NCBI RefSeq assembly: GCF_004216905.1
Contig: NZ_SGXJ01000003.1
Coordinates: 62,001-126,000 of the forward strand
From: Kribbella sp. VKM Ac-2569
GTDB lineage: Bacteria; Actinomycetota; Actinomycetes; Propionibacteriales; Kribbellaceae
Direction of reading: 5' to 3'
DNA: 64,000 nt
Below the pieces are notes generated by a model. It searched no databases. It was not told the origin of the DNA and saw only the letters and a list, made by a program, of their open reading frames with translations. Below, in pieces: positions 49,606-59,059 of the stretch. Position 1 is the stretch's first letter. Each line of letters begins with the position of its first letter. The translations under genes were made by a program, and so were the position numbers.

Positions 49606-50622
49606 ATGAGCCAGCGCATCGAGACAATTGACAGTCTTCACGAGCACCTGCAGTGGGCGATCGAACTCGAGCACGCCACGATTCCGCCGTACCTTTGTGC
49701 TCTCTACTCGCTGGATCCGGCGCGGAACCCGGACGCGGTGGAACTGGTGAGCAGCGTGTTCGTCGAGGAGATGATCCATCTCTCGCTGGCGGCCAACCTG
49801 CTGAACGCCGTCGGCGGCGAGCCGCGACTCGACGTCCCGGAGATGCTGCCCGGATATCCGCGCGTGCTGCCGCACGGTTCGATCGAGCTGTCGCTGCTGC
49901 CGTTCGGACCGGATGCCCTGGAGATGTTCCTGCGGCTCGAGAAGCCCGAGGCGCCCGGTTCACCGGCCGAGAGCGATCACTACGAGACCATCGGGCAGTT
50001 CTACGACGCGATCGAAGACGGGCTCCGGTACCTGTGCGAGACGCTCGGCGAGGACAAGGTGTTCTCCGGCGACCCGGCCCGTCAGGTGACAGCGGGACCG
50101 TTCCACCACACCGCCGGAACGCTCCAGCCGGTCACCGACCTGACGTCGGCGTTGGCCGCATTGGAAGAGATTGTCGAGCAAGGAGAAGGTACGTCGCGAG
50201 GCGAGGTCTGGGACGGCGACCACGACATCTTCCACTCGGACCGCGACGAGGTCGCGCACTACTACCGGTTCGAGGAACTGAAGCTCGGCCGCCGCTTCCA
50301 GCGCGGAGACACGCCGCAGTCCGGTCCGACTGGCGAGTCGGTGGCCGTCGACCTCACCGGAGTCTCGCCGATGGGGCCGAACCCGCGGCGGTCCGACAAG
50401 CCGCAGATCCGGAACGCGCAGGAGGAGTTCGACAACACCTATTGCACGCTGCTGTTCCTGCTCGAGCAGAGCTTCACCGGCGAGCCCGCGCTGATCCGCG
50501 ACGCCGTCAAGGCGATGTTCGGGCTGAAGGCCGAAGCCCTGAAGCTGATGCAGCTGAGCGAGGACGATCACACCACGGCCGGACCGACCTTCCTCTACAT
50601 CGATCCGGAGCAACGCAACTGA
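49606..50622 (+). CDS. Ferritin-like domain protein (VioB/iminophenylpyruvate dimer synthase-like)
   Basis: A 338-residue protein with an N-terminal ferritin-like helical domain: HLQWAIELEHATIPPYLCALYSL and FVEEMIHLSLAANLLNAVGG supply the Glu and Glu-x-x-His metal ligands. A long middle segment (DGDHDIFHSDRDEVAHYYRFEELKLG) and further helices follow. This architecture is seen in ferritin-like proteins annotated near VioB. It may bind iron or perform peroxide-linked oxidation. It is preceded by an ECF41-type promoter and follows the ABC exporter by 47 bp. Confidence 0.82.
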   Translation: MSQRIETIDSLHEHLQWAIELEHATIPPYLCALYSLDPARNPDAVELVSSVFVEEMIHLSLAANLLNAVGGEPRLDVPEMLPGYPRVLPHGSIELSLLPFGPDALEMFLRLEKPEAPGSPAESDHYETIGQFYDAIEDGLRYLCETLGEDKVFSGDPARQVTAGPFHHTAGTLQPVTDLTSALAALEEIVEQGEGTSRGEVWDGDHDIFHSDRDEVAHYYRFEELKLGRRFQRGDTPQSGPTGESVAVDLTGVSPMGPNPRRSDKPQIRNAQEEFDNTYCTLLFLLEQSFTGEPALIRDAVKAMFGLKAEALKLMQLSEDDHTTAGPTFLYIDPEQRN

Positions 50623-50722
50623 GAGGCCGCTGAGAGCTTGGCTGAAAGGAGTTCACGCCAGTTCGCCAATAGTTAACCTTTGGTCTTCACGCGACCGTAC
50701 ATTGCTTTCTAATGTATTAACC

Positions 50723-51655
50723 ATGGACGCACCGCCCTCTGTCCGCGCCCGCGGCATCACCAAGTACTTCGGTGAGGTCGTCGCACTCGACAGCGTCGAC
50801 CTCGACGTCGCACCCGGCCAGATCCACGGCCTGGTGGGACCGAACGGAGCCGGCAAGACCACGCTCCTCGGTCTGCTGCTCGGCCTCGCCGTTCCCGACC
50901 GCGGCGACCTGGAGATTCTCGGTACGCCGGTCGGCCGCGCCCTCGCCGTACCCGAAGGTGTTGCCGGCTTCGTCGACGGCCCCGGCCTGTACCCGTCGAT
51001 GACCGCCAAGCAGAACCTGGCCGCCCTGGCCCAGCTGCGTGGTGACGGCACGATGAATATCGACGACGCGATCGACCAGGTCGGCCTGACCGACGTGGCC
51101 GATGACCGGGTCCGCGGCTTCTCGCTCGGCATGCGCCAGCGCCTCGGCCTCGCCGCCGCGTTGCTCACCAAGCCGCGGCTGCTGATCCTCGACGAGCCGT
51201 CCAACGGCCTCGACCCGGCCGGCAAGAAGCACGTGTACGGCGTTCTCACCCGGCTGGCCGCCGACGGTACGGCGGTGATGCTGTCGAGCCACCGGATGGA
51301 CGACGTCGAGGCGCTCTGCTCCGAGGTGACGATCCTGTCGACCGGACGTGTCGCGTTCTCGGGCCCGATCAGCAAGCTGGCCTCGGAGGACAGCGAACTC
51401 GACTACCGCGTCGTCACCTCCAACCCCGCAGCGGCCCGTCGACTTGCCCGCGAGACCAAGGGCATTCGGCTTCGCGATCAAGGCGCCGTACAAGAAGGTG
51501 TCGAGCTGCTCGTGATCTCGACCGCCGTGCCGGCGCTGGACGAGTTCGTGAAGCGGCTGGTCCGTGACGACATTGCCGTCCGCGAATTGGCGCCGGTGGT
51601 GTCGCCACTCGAGGCCGCCTTCATTGCCCTCACCGAGCAGCAGGAGACCAACTGA
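50723..51655 (+). CDS. ABC-2 type transporter ATPase
   Basis: A 310-residue ATP-binding subunit. Walker A is GLVGPNGAGKTTLLGLLLG, the signature FSLGMRQRLGLAAALL, Walker B PRLLILDEPSNGLDP and the H-loop VMLSSHRMDDVEAL. The C-terminal extension is of the CcmA/bacitracin-exporter kind. The ATG at 50723 is chosen since TAATGT (50710-50715) ends seven bases before it (leaderless); the upstream TTG overlaps this promoter. Its stop overlaps the permease start (TGATG). Confidence 0.92.
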   Translation: MDAPPSVRARGITKYFGEVVALDSVDLDVAPGQIHGLVGPNGAGKTTLLGLLLGLAVPDRGDLEILGTPVGRALAVPEGVAGFVDGPGLYPSMTAKQNLAALAQLRGDGTMNIDDAIDQVGLTDVADDRVRGFSLGMRQRLGLAAALLTKPRLLILDEPSNGLDPAGKKHVYGVLTRLAADGTAVMLSSHRMDDVEALCSEVTILSTGRVAFSGPISKLASEDSELDYRVVTSNPAAARRLARETKGIRLRDQGAVQEGVELLVISTAVPALDEFVKRLVRDDIAVRELAPVVSPLEAAFIALTEQQETN

Positions 51656-53004
51656 TGATGGCCACCGTGGCTGCCCCCGAGACCCGTAAGGTCGCCCGCC
51701 GGGTGCCGATCATCCGCGGGTACCGCTTCGAGCTCGTCAAGCTGCTCACGCAGTGGCGGGTCCGCGTGCTGATCGTCGCGTGCTGGCTGGCGCCCGCTCT
51801 CTTCGTCGCTGTCATCAGCCAACAGGCGTCGCTCCCCGTAGACACGCTCTTCGGTCGCTGGATGCACGCCACCGGATGGGCCGGTCCGCTTGTGCTGCTG
51901 GGCTTCTCCGGTTCCTGGGCGCTGCCGTTGCTGACCTCGTTGATCGCCGGTGACGTCTTCGCGTCCGAGGACCGCCTCGGCACCTGGCGGCATCTGCTGG
52001 TGGCGGTCCGGTCGCCGCGCCGGATCTTCATCTCGAAGGCGCTGTCCAGCCTGACCGTGATCCTGGTCCTGGTGATCGGCCTGGTCGTATCGAGCACGAT
52101 CAGCGGCCTGCTGGTCGTCGGCAACCGGCAACTGATCGGCCTCGACGGTCACCTGCTCTCACCGGGCAGCGCGGCCGGCACGGTCTTCCTCGCCTGGCTC
52201 TGCGCCCTCGCACCAACCCTCGCGCTGGCCGCGATCGGCCTGCTCGGCTCGGTTGCGCTCGGCCGATCGCCGATGGGCCTCCTGCTCCCAGCGGTCGTCG
52301 CCCTCGCGATGCAGATCGTCCAGCAACTCCCGGTCCCGGTCGCCTTCCGCCTCGCGCTTCCCGGCTACGCGTTCATCAGCTGGAACGGCCTCTTCACCAG
52401 CCCGGCGCAGCTCGGCCCGCTGCTGATCGGCGTGATCGTCAGCCTGGTCTGGGCCATCGTCGCGACCGGCCTCGCCTACGTCATTTTCGTACGCCGTGAC
52501 TTCACCAACCCGACGCACGACGGGTCCGGTCGTCTCGCGTTGACGGCCGGCCTGCTGCCCCTCGTCGTACTGCTCGGGGTCACCACCGCCGCCGTCGCTC
52601 CGGTGACCGGCTTCGGATCGGGGATCGACCAGGACAAGGTGCAGCGGGCGGTCGCGGTCGAGTTCGCGCACCTGTACCGGCTGCAGACCAAGCAGCTGAA
52701 CCGGGCCGACGTGACCGAGGCACAGCTGCAGAGCGCAGCCGAGTGCACCAAGGGCGGCGACCAGGTCGCCGCGCGCGGACCCGGCAACGACTGGCGCTGC
52801 GTCGTCAGCTGGCACGTCCCCGGAGTGGACGCGGCCGGCTCGGCGATCTACCAACTCGACATCAACCCACTCGGTCGGTACGTCGCCGACGGGGACGGAC
52901 CGAAAGAAGTGAATGGCTTCTTCCTGGTCCGCACCCCGTCCGGGGACGAACCGAACCCCCTGTGGCAGTTCGACGGCAATATCGAACTGCTACCTGCCAA
53001 CTGA
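51655..53004 (+). CDS. ABC-2 type permease with C-terminal extracytoplasmic domain
   Basis: A 449-residue membrane subunit with six hydrophobic segments between residues 25 and 315, for example VRVLIVACWLAPALFVAVIS and LIGVIVSLVWAIVATGLAYV. Unusually, a soluble stretch of about 130 residues follows the last helix (ADVTEAQLQSAAECTKGG, DWRCVVSWHVPGVDAAGSAI), with two Cys that could form a disulphide. The start overlaps the ATPase stop. The secreted enzyme encoded 25 bp downstream suggests that all three act together at the surface. Confidence 0.88.
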   Translation: MMATVAAPETRKVARRVPIIRGYRFELVKLLTQWRVRVLIVACWLAPALFVAVISQQASLPVDTLFGRWMHATGWAGPLVLLGFSGSWALPLLTSLIAGDVFASEDRLGTWRHLLVAVRSPRRIFISKALSSLTVILVLVIGLVVSSTISGLLVVGNRQLIGLDGHLLSPGSAAGTVFLAWLCALAPTLALAAIGLLGSVALGRSPMGLLLPAVVALAMQIVQQLPVPVAFRLALPGYAFISWNGLFTSPAQLGPLLIGVIVSLVWAIVATGLAYVIFVRRDFTNPTHDGSGRLALTAGLLPLVVLLGVTTAAVAPVTGFGSGIDQDKVQRAVAVEFAHLYRLQTKQLNRADVTEAQLQSAAECTKGGDQVAARGPGNDWRCVVSWHVPGVDAAGSAIYQLDINPLGRYVADGDGPKEVNGFFLVRTPSGDEPNPLWQFDGNIELLPAN

Positions 53005-53029
53005 AGCCCAACCCGAAGGGACAACTCCC

Positions 53030-55768
53030 ATGCAGGTAACACGCCGCCGTAGGCGTGACGTAGAGGGCTCACCCAGTCCCCGCCGGCGCAGATTACCACT
53101 GGTGACCGCGGGAGCCACCGCGGTCGCGGTCACTCTGGCCGGCACCGCGGTCGCCTCGACGACCGGCTTCGGTCACGACCAGGTCGGGCAGATCACCGAC
53201 AAGGGTCAGGTCATCTCGTCCGACCAGTACATCAAGCCTCTCGGCGACCGCCTTCTCCTCCAGAAGGGGAAGATCATGTCGTCCTCGGTCAGCCCGGACG
53301 GCAGCCACCTGGCCGCCGCGGTGACCGACGGCGGCATGGCGCTCGCGATCATCGACCTCAAGAACTGGAAGGTCCAGCAGTACATCGGCAACAACGCCGC
53401 GGCGGATCTCAAGATCCCCGGCAACGACGTCGGCCAGGAAGGCCCGACGTACTCGCCGGACGGCTCGCAGGTCTGGCTCGGGCAAGCCGACGGCTACCGG
53501 AAGTTCACCGTGAATTCGGACGGCTCGCTGGCGAATCCGACGTTCGTGGCGATCCCGGCTGACGGGAGCAAGCGCGCGCTGGCCTCCGAGGCGGTGTTCT
53601 CCGCGGACAGCTCGACGGTGTACTCCGCGGTGAACGGCCAGAACAAGGTCGTCGCGATCGACACCGCGACCGGCGCGATCACGCAGAGCTGGGCGACCGG
53701 CAACGCGCCGCGCGACCTGGTCCTGGTCGGCGACAAGCTGTACGTGAGCAACGAGGGTGGCCGGCCCGCCAAGCCCGGAGACACCACGATCAATTCGTAC
53801 GGCACCGACGTCGTCGCGAACCAGAACGCGATCACCACGACCGGTACGGTCAGCGTGATCGACCTGAAGAACCCGAGCGCCGCTGTCGCCGGCATCGACG
53901 TCGGGCTGCACCCGACCGCGCTGTACGCGAAGAACGGCGCCGTGTTCGTCACGAACACCGCGACCAACAGCGTGTCGGTCATCGACACGAAGAGCGACAA
54001 GGTCGTCCAGACCATCGCCACTCAGCCGTGGCCGGAGGCATCGATCGGTTACGAGCCGAACGGCGTCACACTCACCGATGACGGTCACCTGCTGGTGTCG
54101 CTCGGCCGCGCCAACGCGGTCGCCGTGTACAAGTTCAAGAACCCGCTGGAGCCGGTCAGCTACGTCGGTCTGATCCCGACGGACTACTTCCCGGCCGAGC
54201 TCGCACAGGTGGGCAAGGACATCGTCGTGTCCAACACCCGCGGTGTGGACGCGCGCCGTACGACGACCGCCGCCGGTCACGGCACGCACGACACCACGTC
54301 GAGCCTGACCAAGTTCCAGCTGCCGAACGACCAGGCGATCCGTGGACTGACCGCACAGGTCTTCCAGCAGAACGGCTGGACCCCGGGCTCGGCCACGGTG
54401 TCCACGACCGGGGGTGCGGTGCCGAGGCCGGTCCCGCTCCGGCTCGGCGACCCGTCGACGATCAAGCACGTCTTCCTGATCGTCAAGGAGAACCGGACCT
54501 ACGACCAGGTGTACGGCGACATCCCGGAGGGCAACGGCGACCCGGCGCTGGCGCAGTACGGCGAGAACGTCACGCCGAACCAGCACGCGCTGGCCAAGCA
54601 GTTCGGGCTGTACGACAACACCTACGACATCGGCACGAACTCCGCCGAGGGTCACAACTGGCTGATGCAGGCGGACAACCCGGAGTACACCGAGTCGTCG
54701 GCCGGTGAGTACCTGCGCAGCTACGACACCGAGAACGATGCCCTCGGCCACCAGAAGAGCGGCTTCCTCTGGACCGGGGTCCAGGCGGCCGGCAAGTCGG
54801 TGAAGAACTTCGGCGAGTTCCTGTCGATCGAGCAGAAGCCGGCCGACGGGACCTGGCAGAACTACTACTGCGACACGAAGAACATCATCGCGACCGGGGC
54901 GGACACCAAGTACCCGATCACGATCGGGTCGGCGATCCCGTCCCTGAACAACGTGTCCGTGCAGGGCTTCCCGCAGTTCGACACCAGCGTCCCGGACATC
55001 TACAAGACGGAGATCTGGCGCAAGGACTTCCAGAAGTTCGGCCCGGCGAACCTGAACATGTTCTGGCTCTCCAACGACCACACCGGTGGTCCCGCCAACG
55101 GTCCGGCGCAGGTCGCGGACAACGATCTGGCCACCGGACGGATCGTCGACCAGATCACTCACAGCAAGTACTGGAAGGACTCGGCGATCTTCGTCGTCGA
55201 GGACGACTCGCAGGCGGGTCTCGACCACGTCGACGGGCACCGGGCGCCGATCCAGATCATCAGCCCGTACGCGCAGCACGGTGCGGTCGACAGCCACTAC
55301 TACACGCAGATCATGCTGATCCGGACGATCGAGCAGATCCTCGGGATGAAGCCGATGAACCAGAAGGACACCGCGGCCACTCCGATGTACGGCGCGTTCA
55401 CCAGCACGCCGAACTACACGCCGTTCACCGTGCTCCCGAACCGGGTTGCGCTGACCGACGGCCTGAAGACCCCGCCCCCCTGCGGTCTGGATGTACCGGC
55501 GGCGCAGAACCCGGCCGTCGCGGCCGCGCCGACGGTGACCGTCCCGGCCGGCATGGAGTCGATGGCGGCGCAGTGGTCGGCGTGGAAGGACCAGCAGCGG
55601 ACCACCGGGCCGAACGCCAGGGCCGACTTCGCGAACCCGGCCCAGATGAACCACTACAACTGGTACGAGGCGCACAACTGGTCCCTGCCGTACCCCGGTG
55701 AGGCCCAGATCGTCGCCCCGCAGAACGTTCCGGGCGCGGTGATCCCGGCCGCCGAGAACGATGGGTGA
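53030..55768 (+). CDS. Secreted YncE-like beta-propeller / phosphoesterase fusion
   Basis: A 912-residue exported protein. An Arg-rich start and hydrophobic segment (VTAGATAVAVTLAGTAVAS) give the signal. Residues about 60-470 are WD40/YncE-like propeller repeats (VSVIDLKNPSAAVAGIDVG, VSVIDTKSDKVVQTIATQ). From about 480 an alkaline-phosphatase-fold phosphoesterase begins (HVFLIVKENRTYDQVYGD, with TNSAEGHNWLMQAD, WLSNDHTGG and VVEDDSQAGLDHVDGHR holding Asp/His ligands). It is the third gene in the ABC transporter operon. A phosphate- or phosphonate-cleaving role at the cell wall is inferred. Confidence 0.87.
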   Translation: MQVTRRRRRDVEGSPSPRRRRLPLVTAGATAVAVTLAGTAVASTTGFGHDQVGQITDKGQVISSDQYIKPLGDRLLLQKGKIMSSSVSPDGSHLAAAVTDGGMALAIIDLKNWKVQQYIGNNAAADLKIPGNDVGQEGPTYSPDGSQVWLGQADGYRKFTVNSDGSLANPTFVAIPADGSKRALASEAVFSADSSTVYSAVNGQNKVVAIDTATGAITQSWATGNAPRDLVLVGDKLYVSNEGGRPAKPGDTTINSYGTDVVANQNAITTTGTVSVIDLKNPSAAVAGIDVGLHPTALYAKNGAVFVTNTATNSVSVIDTKSDKVVQTIATQPWPEASIGYEPNGVTLTDDGHLLVSLGRANAVAVYKFKNPLEPVSYVGLIPTDYFPAELAQVGKDIVVSNTRGVDARRTTTAAGHGTHDTTSSLTKFQLPNDQAIRGLTAQVFQQNGWTPGSATVSTTGGAVPRPVPLRLGDPSTIKHVFLIVKENRTYDQVYGDIPEGNGDPALAQYGENVTPNQHALAKQFGLYDNTYDIGTNSAEGHNWLMQADNPEYTESSAGEYLRSYDTENDALGHQKSGFLWTGVQAAGKSVKNFGEFLSIEQKPADGTWQNYYCDTKNIIATGADTKYPITIGSAIPSLNNVSVQGFPQFDTSVPDIYKTEIWRKDFQKFGPANLNMFWLSNDHTGGPANGPAQVADNDLATGRIVDQITHSKYWKDSAIFVVEDDSQAGLDHVDGHRAPIQIISPYAQHGAVDSHYYTQIMLIRTIEQILGMKPMNQKDTAATPMYGAFTSTPNYTPFTVLPNRVALTDGLKTPPPCGLDVPAAQNPAVAAAPTVTVPAGMESMAAQWSAWKDQQRTTGPNARADFANPAQMNHYNWYEAHNWSLPYPGEAQIVAPQNVPGAVIPAAENDG

Positions 55769-55815
55769 CACGCGCAAGTAACCACAAGTTAAGAACCAGC
55801 GTGTAGAACTACGAC

Positions 55816-56469
55816 ATGCCAGAACGACCGCGGGCGTCGGTCCGGATCGAGCAACCCGCCGATCCGGCCGACGTCCGCGCGGTCGGTTACGGCCCGGACG
55901 AGGTACCGGTGGTGCCGGAGAAGTACGCCGGACTGCCGGTGCACAAGGAGCAGTCCGGGCGGGTCGGCCACTGGAACGCCGACCTGATGGACCCCGAGCC
56001 GTCGGCCGTGTACGTCGTCGACGATCGGTACTTGTACGCAACCGACAAGGCGGGGCGGGTGGCCCACGCCGAAGGGTGGCTGGGCTGGCTGCCGACCGAC
56101 GAGAACGACGACCGCCGCAACGTGTCCGCGCAACGGGAGGCCGGCGAGCCCGATCGGCAACGCACCGACGACGGCGGTCACCTTTTCGCGACGGTGTTCG
56201 ACGGCCCGGGCGAGGCGATCAACCTCACCGCGCAGTCGCAGGAACAGAACCGGGCGCACGCCGGAAGCAAGAACTGGCGGGCGATGGAGCAGACCTGGCA
56301 GGCGATGCGCGCGTCCGGCATCCAGGTGCATGCCGCCATCGACGTCCGGCACGAGAACCGTAGGACGGATCGCCCGTCGTCCCGCGGCGTCGTGGACCGG
56401 CACAACGGCGAGCACTCCCCGCGGCGTATCTTCAGAGAGACCAAGCCGGCGTCCCGGGAGCGTGGATGA
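55816..56469 (+). CDS. DNA/RNA non-specific endonuclease toxin (NS_2-type)
   Basis: A 217-residue protein. The C-terminal half matches the Endonuclea_NS_2 toxin fold: DDGGHLFATVFDGPGEAINL supplies the catalytic His, then SQEQNRAHAGSKNWRAMEQ with the metal-binding Asn and Glu. The usual DRGH is here DGGH. There is no signal peptide or WXG/LXG leader; YVVDDRYLYATDKAGRV looks like a pretoxin segment. TAGAAC (55804) is a weak -10 six bases before the ATG. It overlaps the immunity gene by four bases, a classic toxin-immunity layout. Confidence 0.7.
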   Translation: MPERPRASVRIEQPADPADVRAVGYGPDEVPVVPEKYAGLPVHKEQSGRVGHWNADLMDPEPSAVYVVDDRYLYATDKAGRVAHAEGWLGWLPTDENDDRRNVSAQREAGEPDRQRTDDGGHLFATVFDGPGEAINLTAQSQEQNRAHAGSKNWRAMEQTWQAMRASGIQVHAAIDVRHENRRTDRPSSRGVVDRHNGEHSPRRIFRETKPASRERG

Positions 56470-56858
56470 GCGAGATCGGTGTGATCGACACGATCGCCCG
56501 CGCCCTGGTCGCGGACCTGCCGGCGGGGTGGCGTGAGGTCAGCGCGGTCTACCGGGCCACCACGTCGTACGCCGAACTGGACGCGGACGTGGTGCTGCCG
56601 TCGGGGGAGACCCAGTTGGAGACGCTGCCCGAAGGTCTCGAGGATCATTTCGAGGAGTTGCGGCGGGAGATGTACCAGCCTGGCAAGGGGACCTGGCTGA
56701 CGGCGAAGGTCACGGTGACGTCGACCGGGCACTTCGCGACGGACTTCGACTACGACCACGAACCGGCGTGGTCGATCCCTGTCGACGCAACGATCTACCC
56801 GGCCGATCTGGCCGCCTTTCCGCGGGACGCCGAGCACACGCCCGACTGGCTGAAATAA
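56466..56858 (+). CDS. YezG-type (DUF600-like) immunity protein
   Basis: A 130-residue cytoplasmic protein. The opening IDTIARALVADLPAGWREVSAV and the later TSTGHFATDFDYDHEPAW, with acidic DFDYD, match the YezG immunity family that neutralises YeeF-type nuclease toxins in Bacillus. Its ATG overlaps the toxin stop (ATGA), so it is made in step with the toxin. The acidic surface suits binding to a basic nuclease site. The family match is from memory of the motif pattern. Confidence 0.68.
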   Translation: MSEIGVIDTIARALVADLPAGWREVSAVYRATTSYAELDADVVLPSGETQLETLPEGLEDHFEELRREMYQPGKGTWLTAKVTVTSTGHFATDFDYDHEPAWSIPVDATIYPADLAAFPRDAEHTPDWLK

Positions 56859-56977
56859 ATCGGTGGCTGCCCACCCTGCCGGCTGGTAACGTCGCCGGTC
56901 TGTCTTTTCGGGATCGAATCGAACCGGATGGATCTGCTCCGGGGCGGGACCCAGCTCACGATTCGAGGCTCTCACCG

Positions 56978-59005
56978 ATGGTCGAACCTGAATTAGCGTC
57001 CGAACGCGCCTTTCTCGCCACCGCCCGCACCGCACTCACCAAGATGTACGCCGAGGTCGTGGACCGTGACGTCCAGATCATCGGCGGCGAGGACAACGAC
57101 GAACGCTTCACCAACGAGGCCAACCAGCGGGCCAAGGAGATGCGGACCCACGCGCTCCTCGACCTGCCCGACGTACCACTGTTCTTCGGCCGGCTCGACT
57201 ACGAGCACGGCACGATCGAGGACATCGACCAGATCTACATCGGCCGCCGGCATGTCCACGACGGGTCCGGCGTACCGCTGGTGATCGACTGGCGCGCGCC
57301 GGTGTCGGTGCCGTTCTACCGCGCGACCCCGAGCGACCGGCGACGGGTGCTGATGCGCCGGCGGTACGGGTTCTCCGACCATGCGGACCTGACAGGGTTC
57401 GAGGACGAACCGCTGACCGGTGCGGTTGTGTCGGACCAGGCGGACAAGTTCCTGCGGTCCGAGATCGAACGGCCGCGCACCGGTCCGATGCGCGACATCG
57501 TGGCCACGATCCAGCCCGAGCAGGACGACCTGGTCCGCGCGCCGCTGCACCCGAGCGTCTGCGTGCAGGGCGCACCCGGCACCGGCAAAACCGCGGTCGG
57601 TCTGCACCGCGTTGCGTACCTGCTCTACACCGAACGCGAACGCCTCGGTCGTGGCGGTGTCGTGATCGTCGGACCGAACCGGTCGTTCCTCTCGTACATC
57701 CGCAAGGTCTTGCCCGCGCTGGGCGAGGTCGACGTACGACAGATCACGATCGACGAGCTGCTCACCCGGCCCACCGCGGCCACCGACGCGACGGAGGCCG
57801 AGCGGCTGAAGGGCGACGCCAGGATGGCCGACGTACTGCGTCGCGCGTTGTGGTCGTACGTCGGTACGCCGACCGAGGGAGTCATTTACAGCAAGGGATC
57901 CCGGCGCTACCGGGTCCACGAGTACGAGGTCGTCGACATCGTGTCGAACCTGCGCGAATCGACCCGGTACGCGCCCGGGCGGAACGCGCTCGCGCAGCGG
58001 ATCGCGCACGTCGTCCTGGTCCGGATGGAGGAGCGCGCCGAGTCGCCGGACGACCGCGTGCAGAACGCGGTCGCACGCTCGAAGCCGGTGAAGGACGTCC
58101 TCGACTCGGTTTGGCCGCGCGTCTTCCCCGAGCAGGTCCTGCACCGGCTCCTGTCGGACGCGGACTTCCTGGCCGCCGCGGCCCCCGGCCTGACGGACGA
58201 GGAGCGTACGGCGTTGCTGTGGCCGAAGCCGCCGCGCGGGTGGAAGTCGGCGAAGTGGTCGTTCGCGGACACCGTCCTGCTCGACGAACTCGAGGACCTG
58301 ATCGAGCGGCGTACCGGCTCGCTCGGGCATCTCGTCCTGGACGAGGCGCAGGACCTGTCGGCGATGCAGCTCCGGGCGCTCGGCCGGCGTTGCCGCACGG
58401 GGTCGGCCACGGTGCTCGGTGATCTCGCGCAGGCGACGACGCCGTGGGCCGCCGGATCCTGGGACCGCGTGCTCGGTCATCTCGACAAGGGCGACGGCGT
58501 CACGGTCGAGCTCGACCGTGGGTTCCGGGTACCGGAGCAGATCATCAGCTTCGCGGCGAAGCTGCTGCCCGAGATCGCGCCGACGCTCGGCACACCGACC
58601 GGCGTACGGACGGTCGCGGACGCCCTGAGCATCGTGTCGGCCGACGCGTCCACGTTCGCCGACCAGGTGGTCGCCGAATGTCGGGCGGCGCTCGCGGGCG
58701 AAGGTTCGGTGGCGCTGATCGCGGCGGACGATCAGGTCGTGGCCCTGCGGGACGCGATCGCGGCGGCCGGACTCGAAGTGGCCCTGATCGGCGAGACCGA
58801 GGACGAGATCGACACCGTGCGCCTGGTGTGCGTGCCTGCCACGCTGGCCAAGGGCCTGGAGTTCGACGCGGTCGTGGTCGCCGAGCCCGCCCACATCGTC
58901 GCCGCCGAGCCCCGCGGGTTGCACCGCCTGTACGTCGTCCTCACCCGAGCGGTCAGCCGGCTCCAGATCGTCCATGCCGAACCGCTGCCGAGTGCCCTGG
59001 CCTGA
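56978..59005 (+). CDS. HelD/HelR-like superfamily 1 helicase
   Basis: A 675-residue UvrD-related ATPase of the group that releases stalled RNA polymerase from DNA, HelR members of which give rifamycin tolerance. An N-terminal coiled region precedes the conserved LVIDWRAPVSVPFYRA, then Walker A GAPGTGKTAVGLHRV (from 198), DEAQDLSAMQLRALGRRC and a C-terminal TLAKGLEFDAVVVAEP plus RLYVVLTRAVSRL. The ATG at 56978 is taken as the start since upstream codons lack family resemblance. I found no rifamycin-associated element in the 119 bp upstream; TAACGT (56887) may be a -10. Confidence 0.85.
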   Translation: MVEPELASERAFLATARTALTKMYAEVVDRDVQIIGGEDNDERFTNEANQRAKEMRTHALLDLPDVPLFFGRLDYEHGTIEDIDQIYIGRRHVHDGSGVPLVIDWRAPVSVPFYRATPSDRRRVLMRRRYGFSDHADLTGFEDEPLTGAVVSDQADKFLRSEIERPRTGPMRDIVATIQPEQDDLVRAPLHPSVCVQGAPGTGKTAVGLHRVAYLLYTERERLGRGGVVIVGPNRSFLSYIRKVLPALGEVDVRQITIDELLTRPTAATDATEAERLKGDARMADVLRRALWSYVGTPTEGVIYSKGSRRYRVHEYEVVDIVSNLRESTRYAPGRNALAQRIAHVVLVRMEERAESPDDRVQNAVARSKPVKDVLDSVWPRVFPEQVLHRLLSDADFLAAAAPGLTDEERTALLWPKPPRGWKSAKWSFADTVLLDELEDLIERRTGSLGHLVLDEAQDLSAMQLRALGRRCRTGSATVLGDLAQATTPWAAGSWDRVLGHLDKGDGVTVELDRGFRVPEQIISFAAKLLPEIAPTLGTPTGVRTVADALSIVSADASTFADQVVAECRAALAGEGSVALIAADDQVVALRDAIAAAGLEVALIGETEDEIDTVRLVCVPATLAKGLEFDAVVVAEPAHIVAAEPRGLHRLYVVLTRAVSRLQIVHAEPLPSALA

Positions 59006-59059
59006 TCCTGTTCCGGCGTTATCGTCCGGTGTGCAGGCAGCCGGGTCGGGGAGGCATAC

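Noticed and set aside
56859..56977. Rifamycin-associated element upstream of the HelD-like gene
   Set aside because: I looked for the known inverted repeat of HelR promoters and did not see it.
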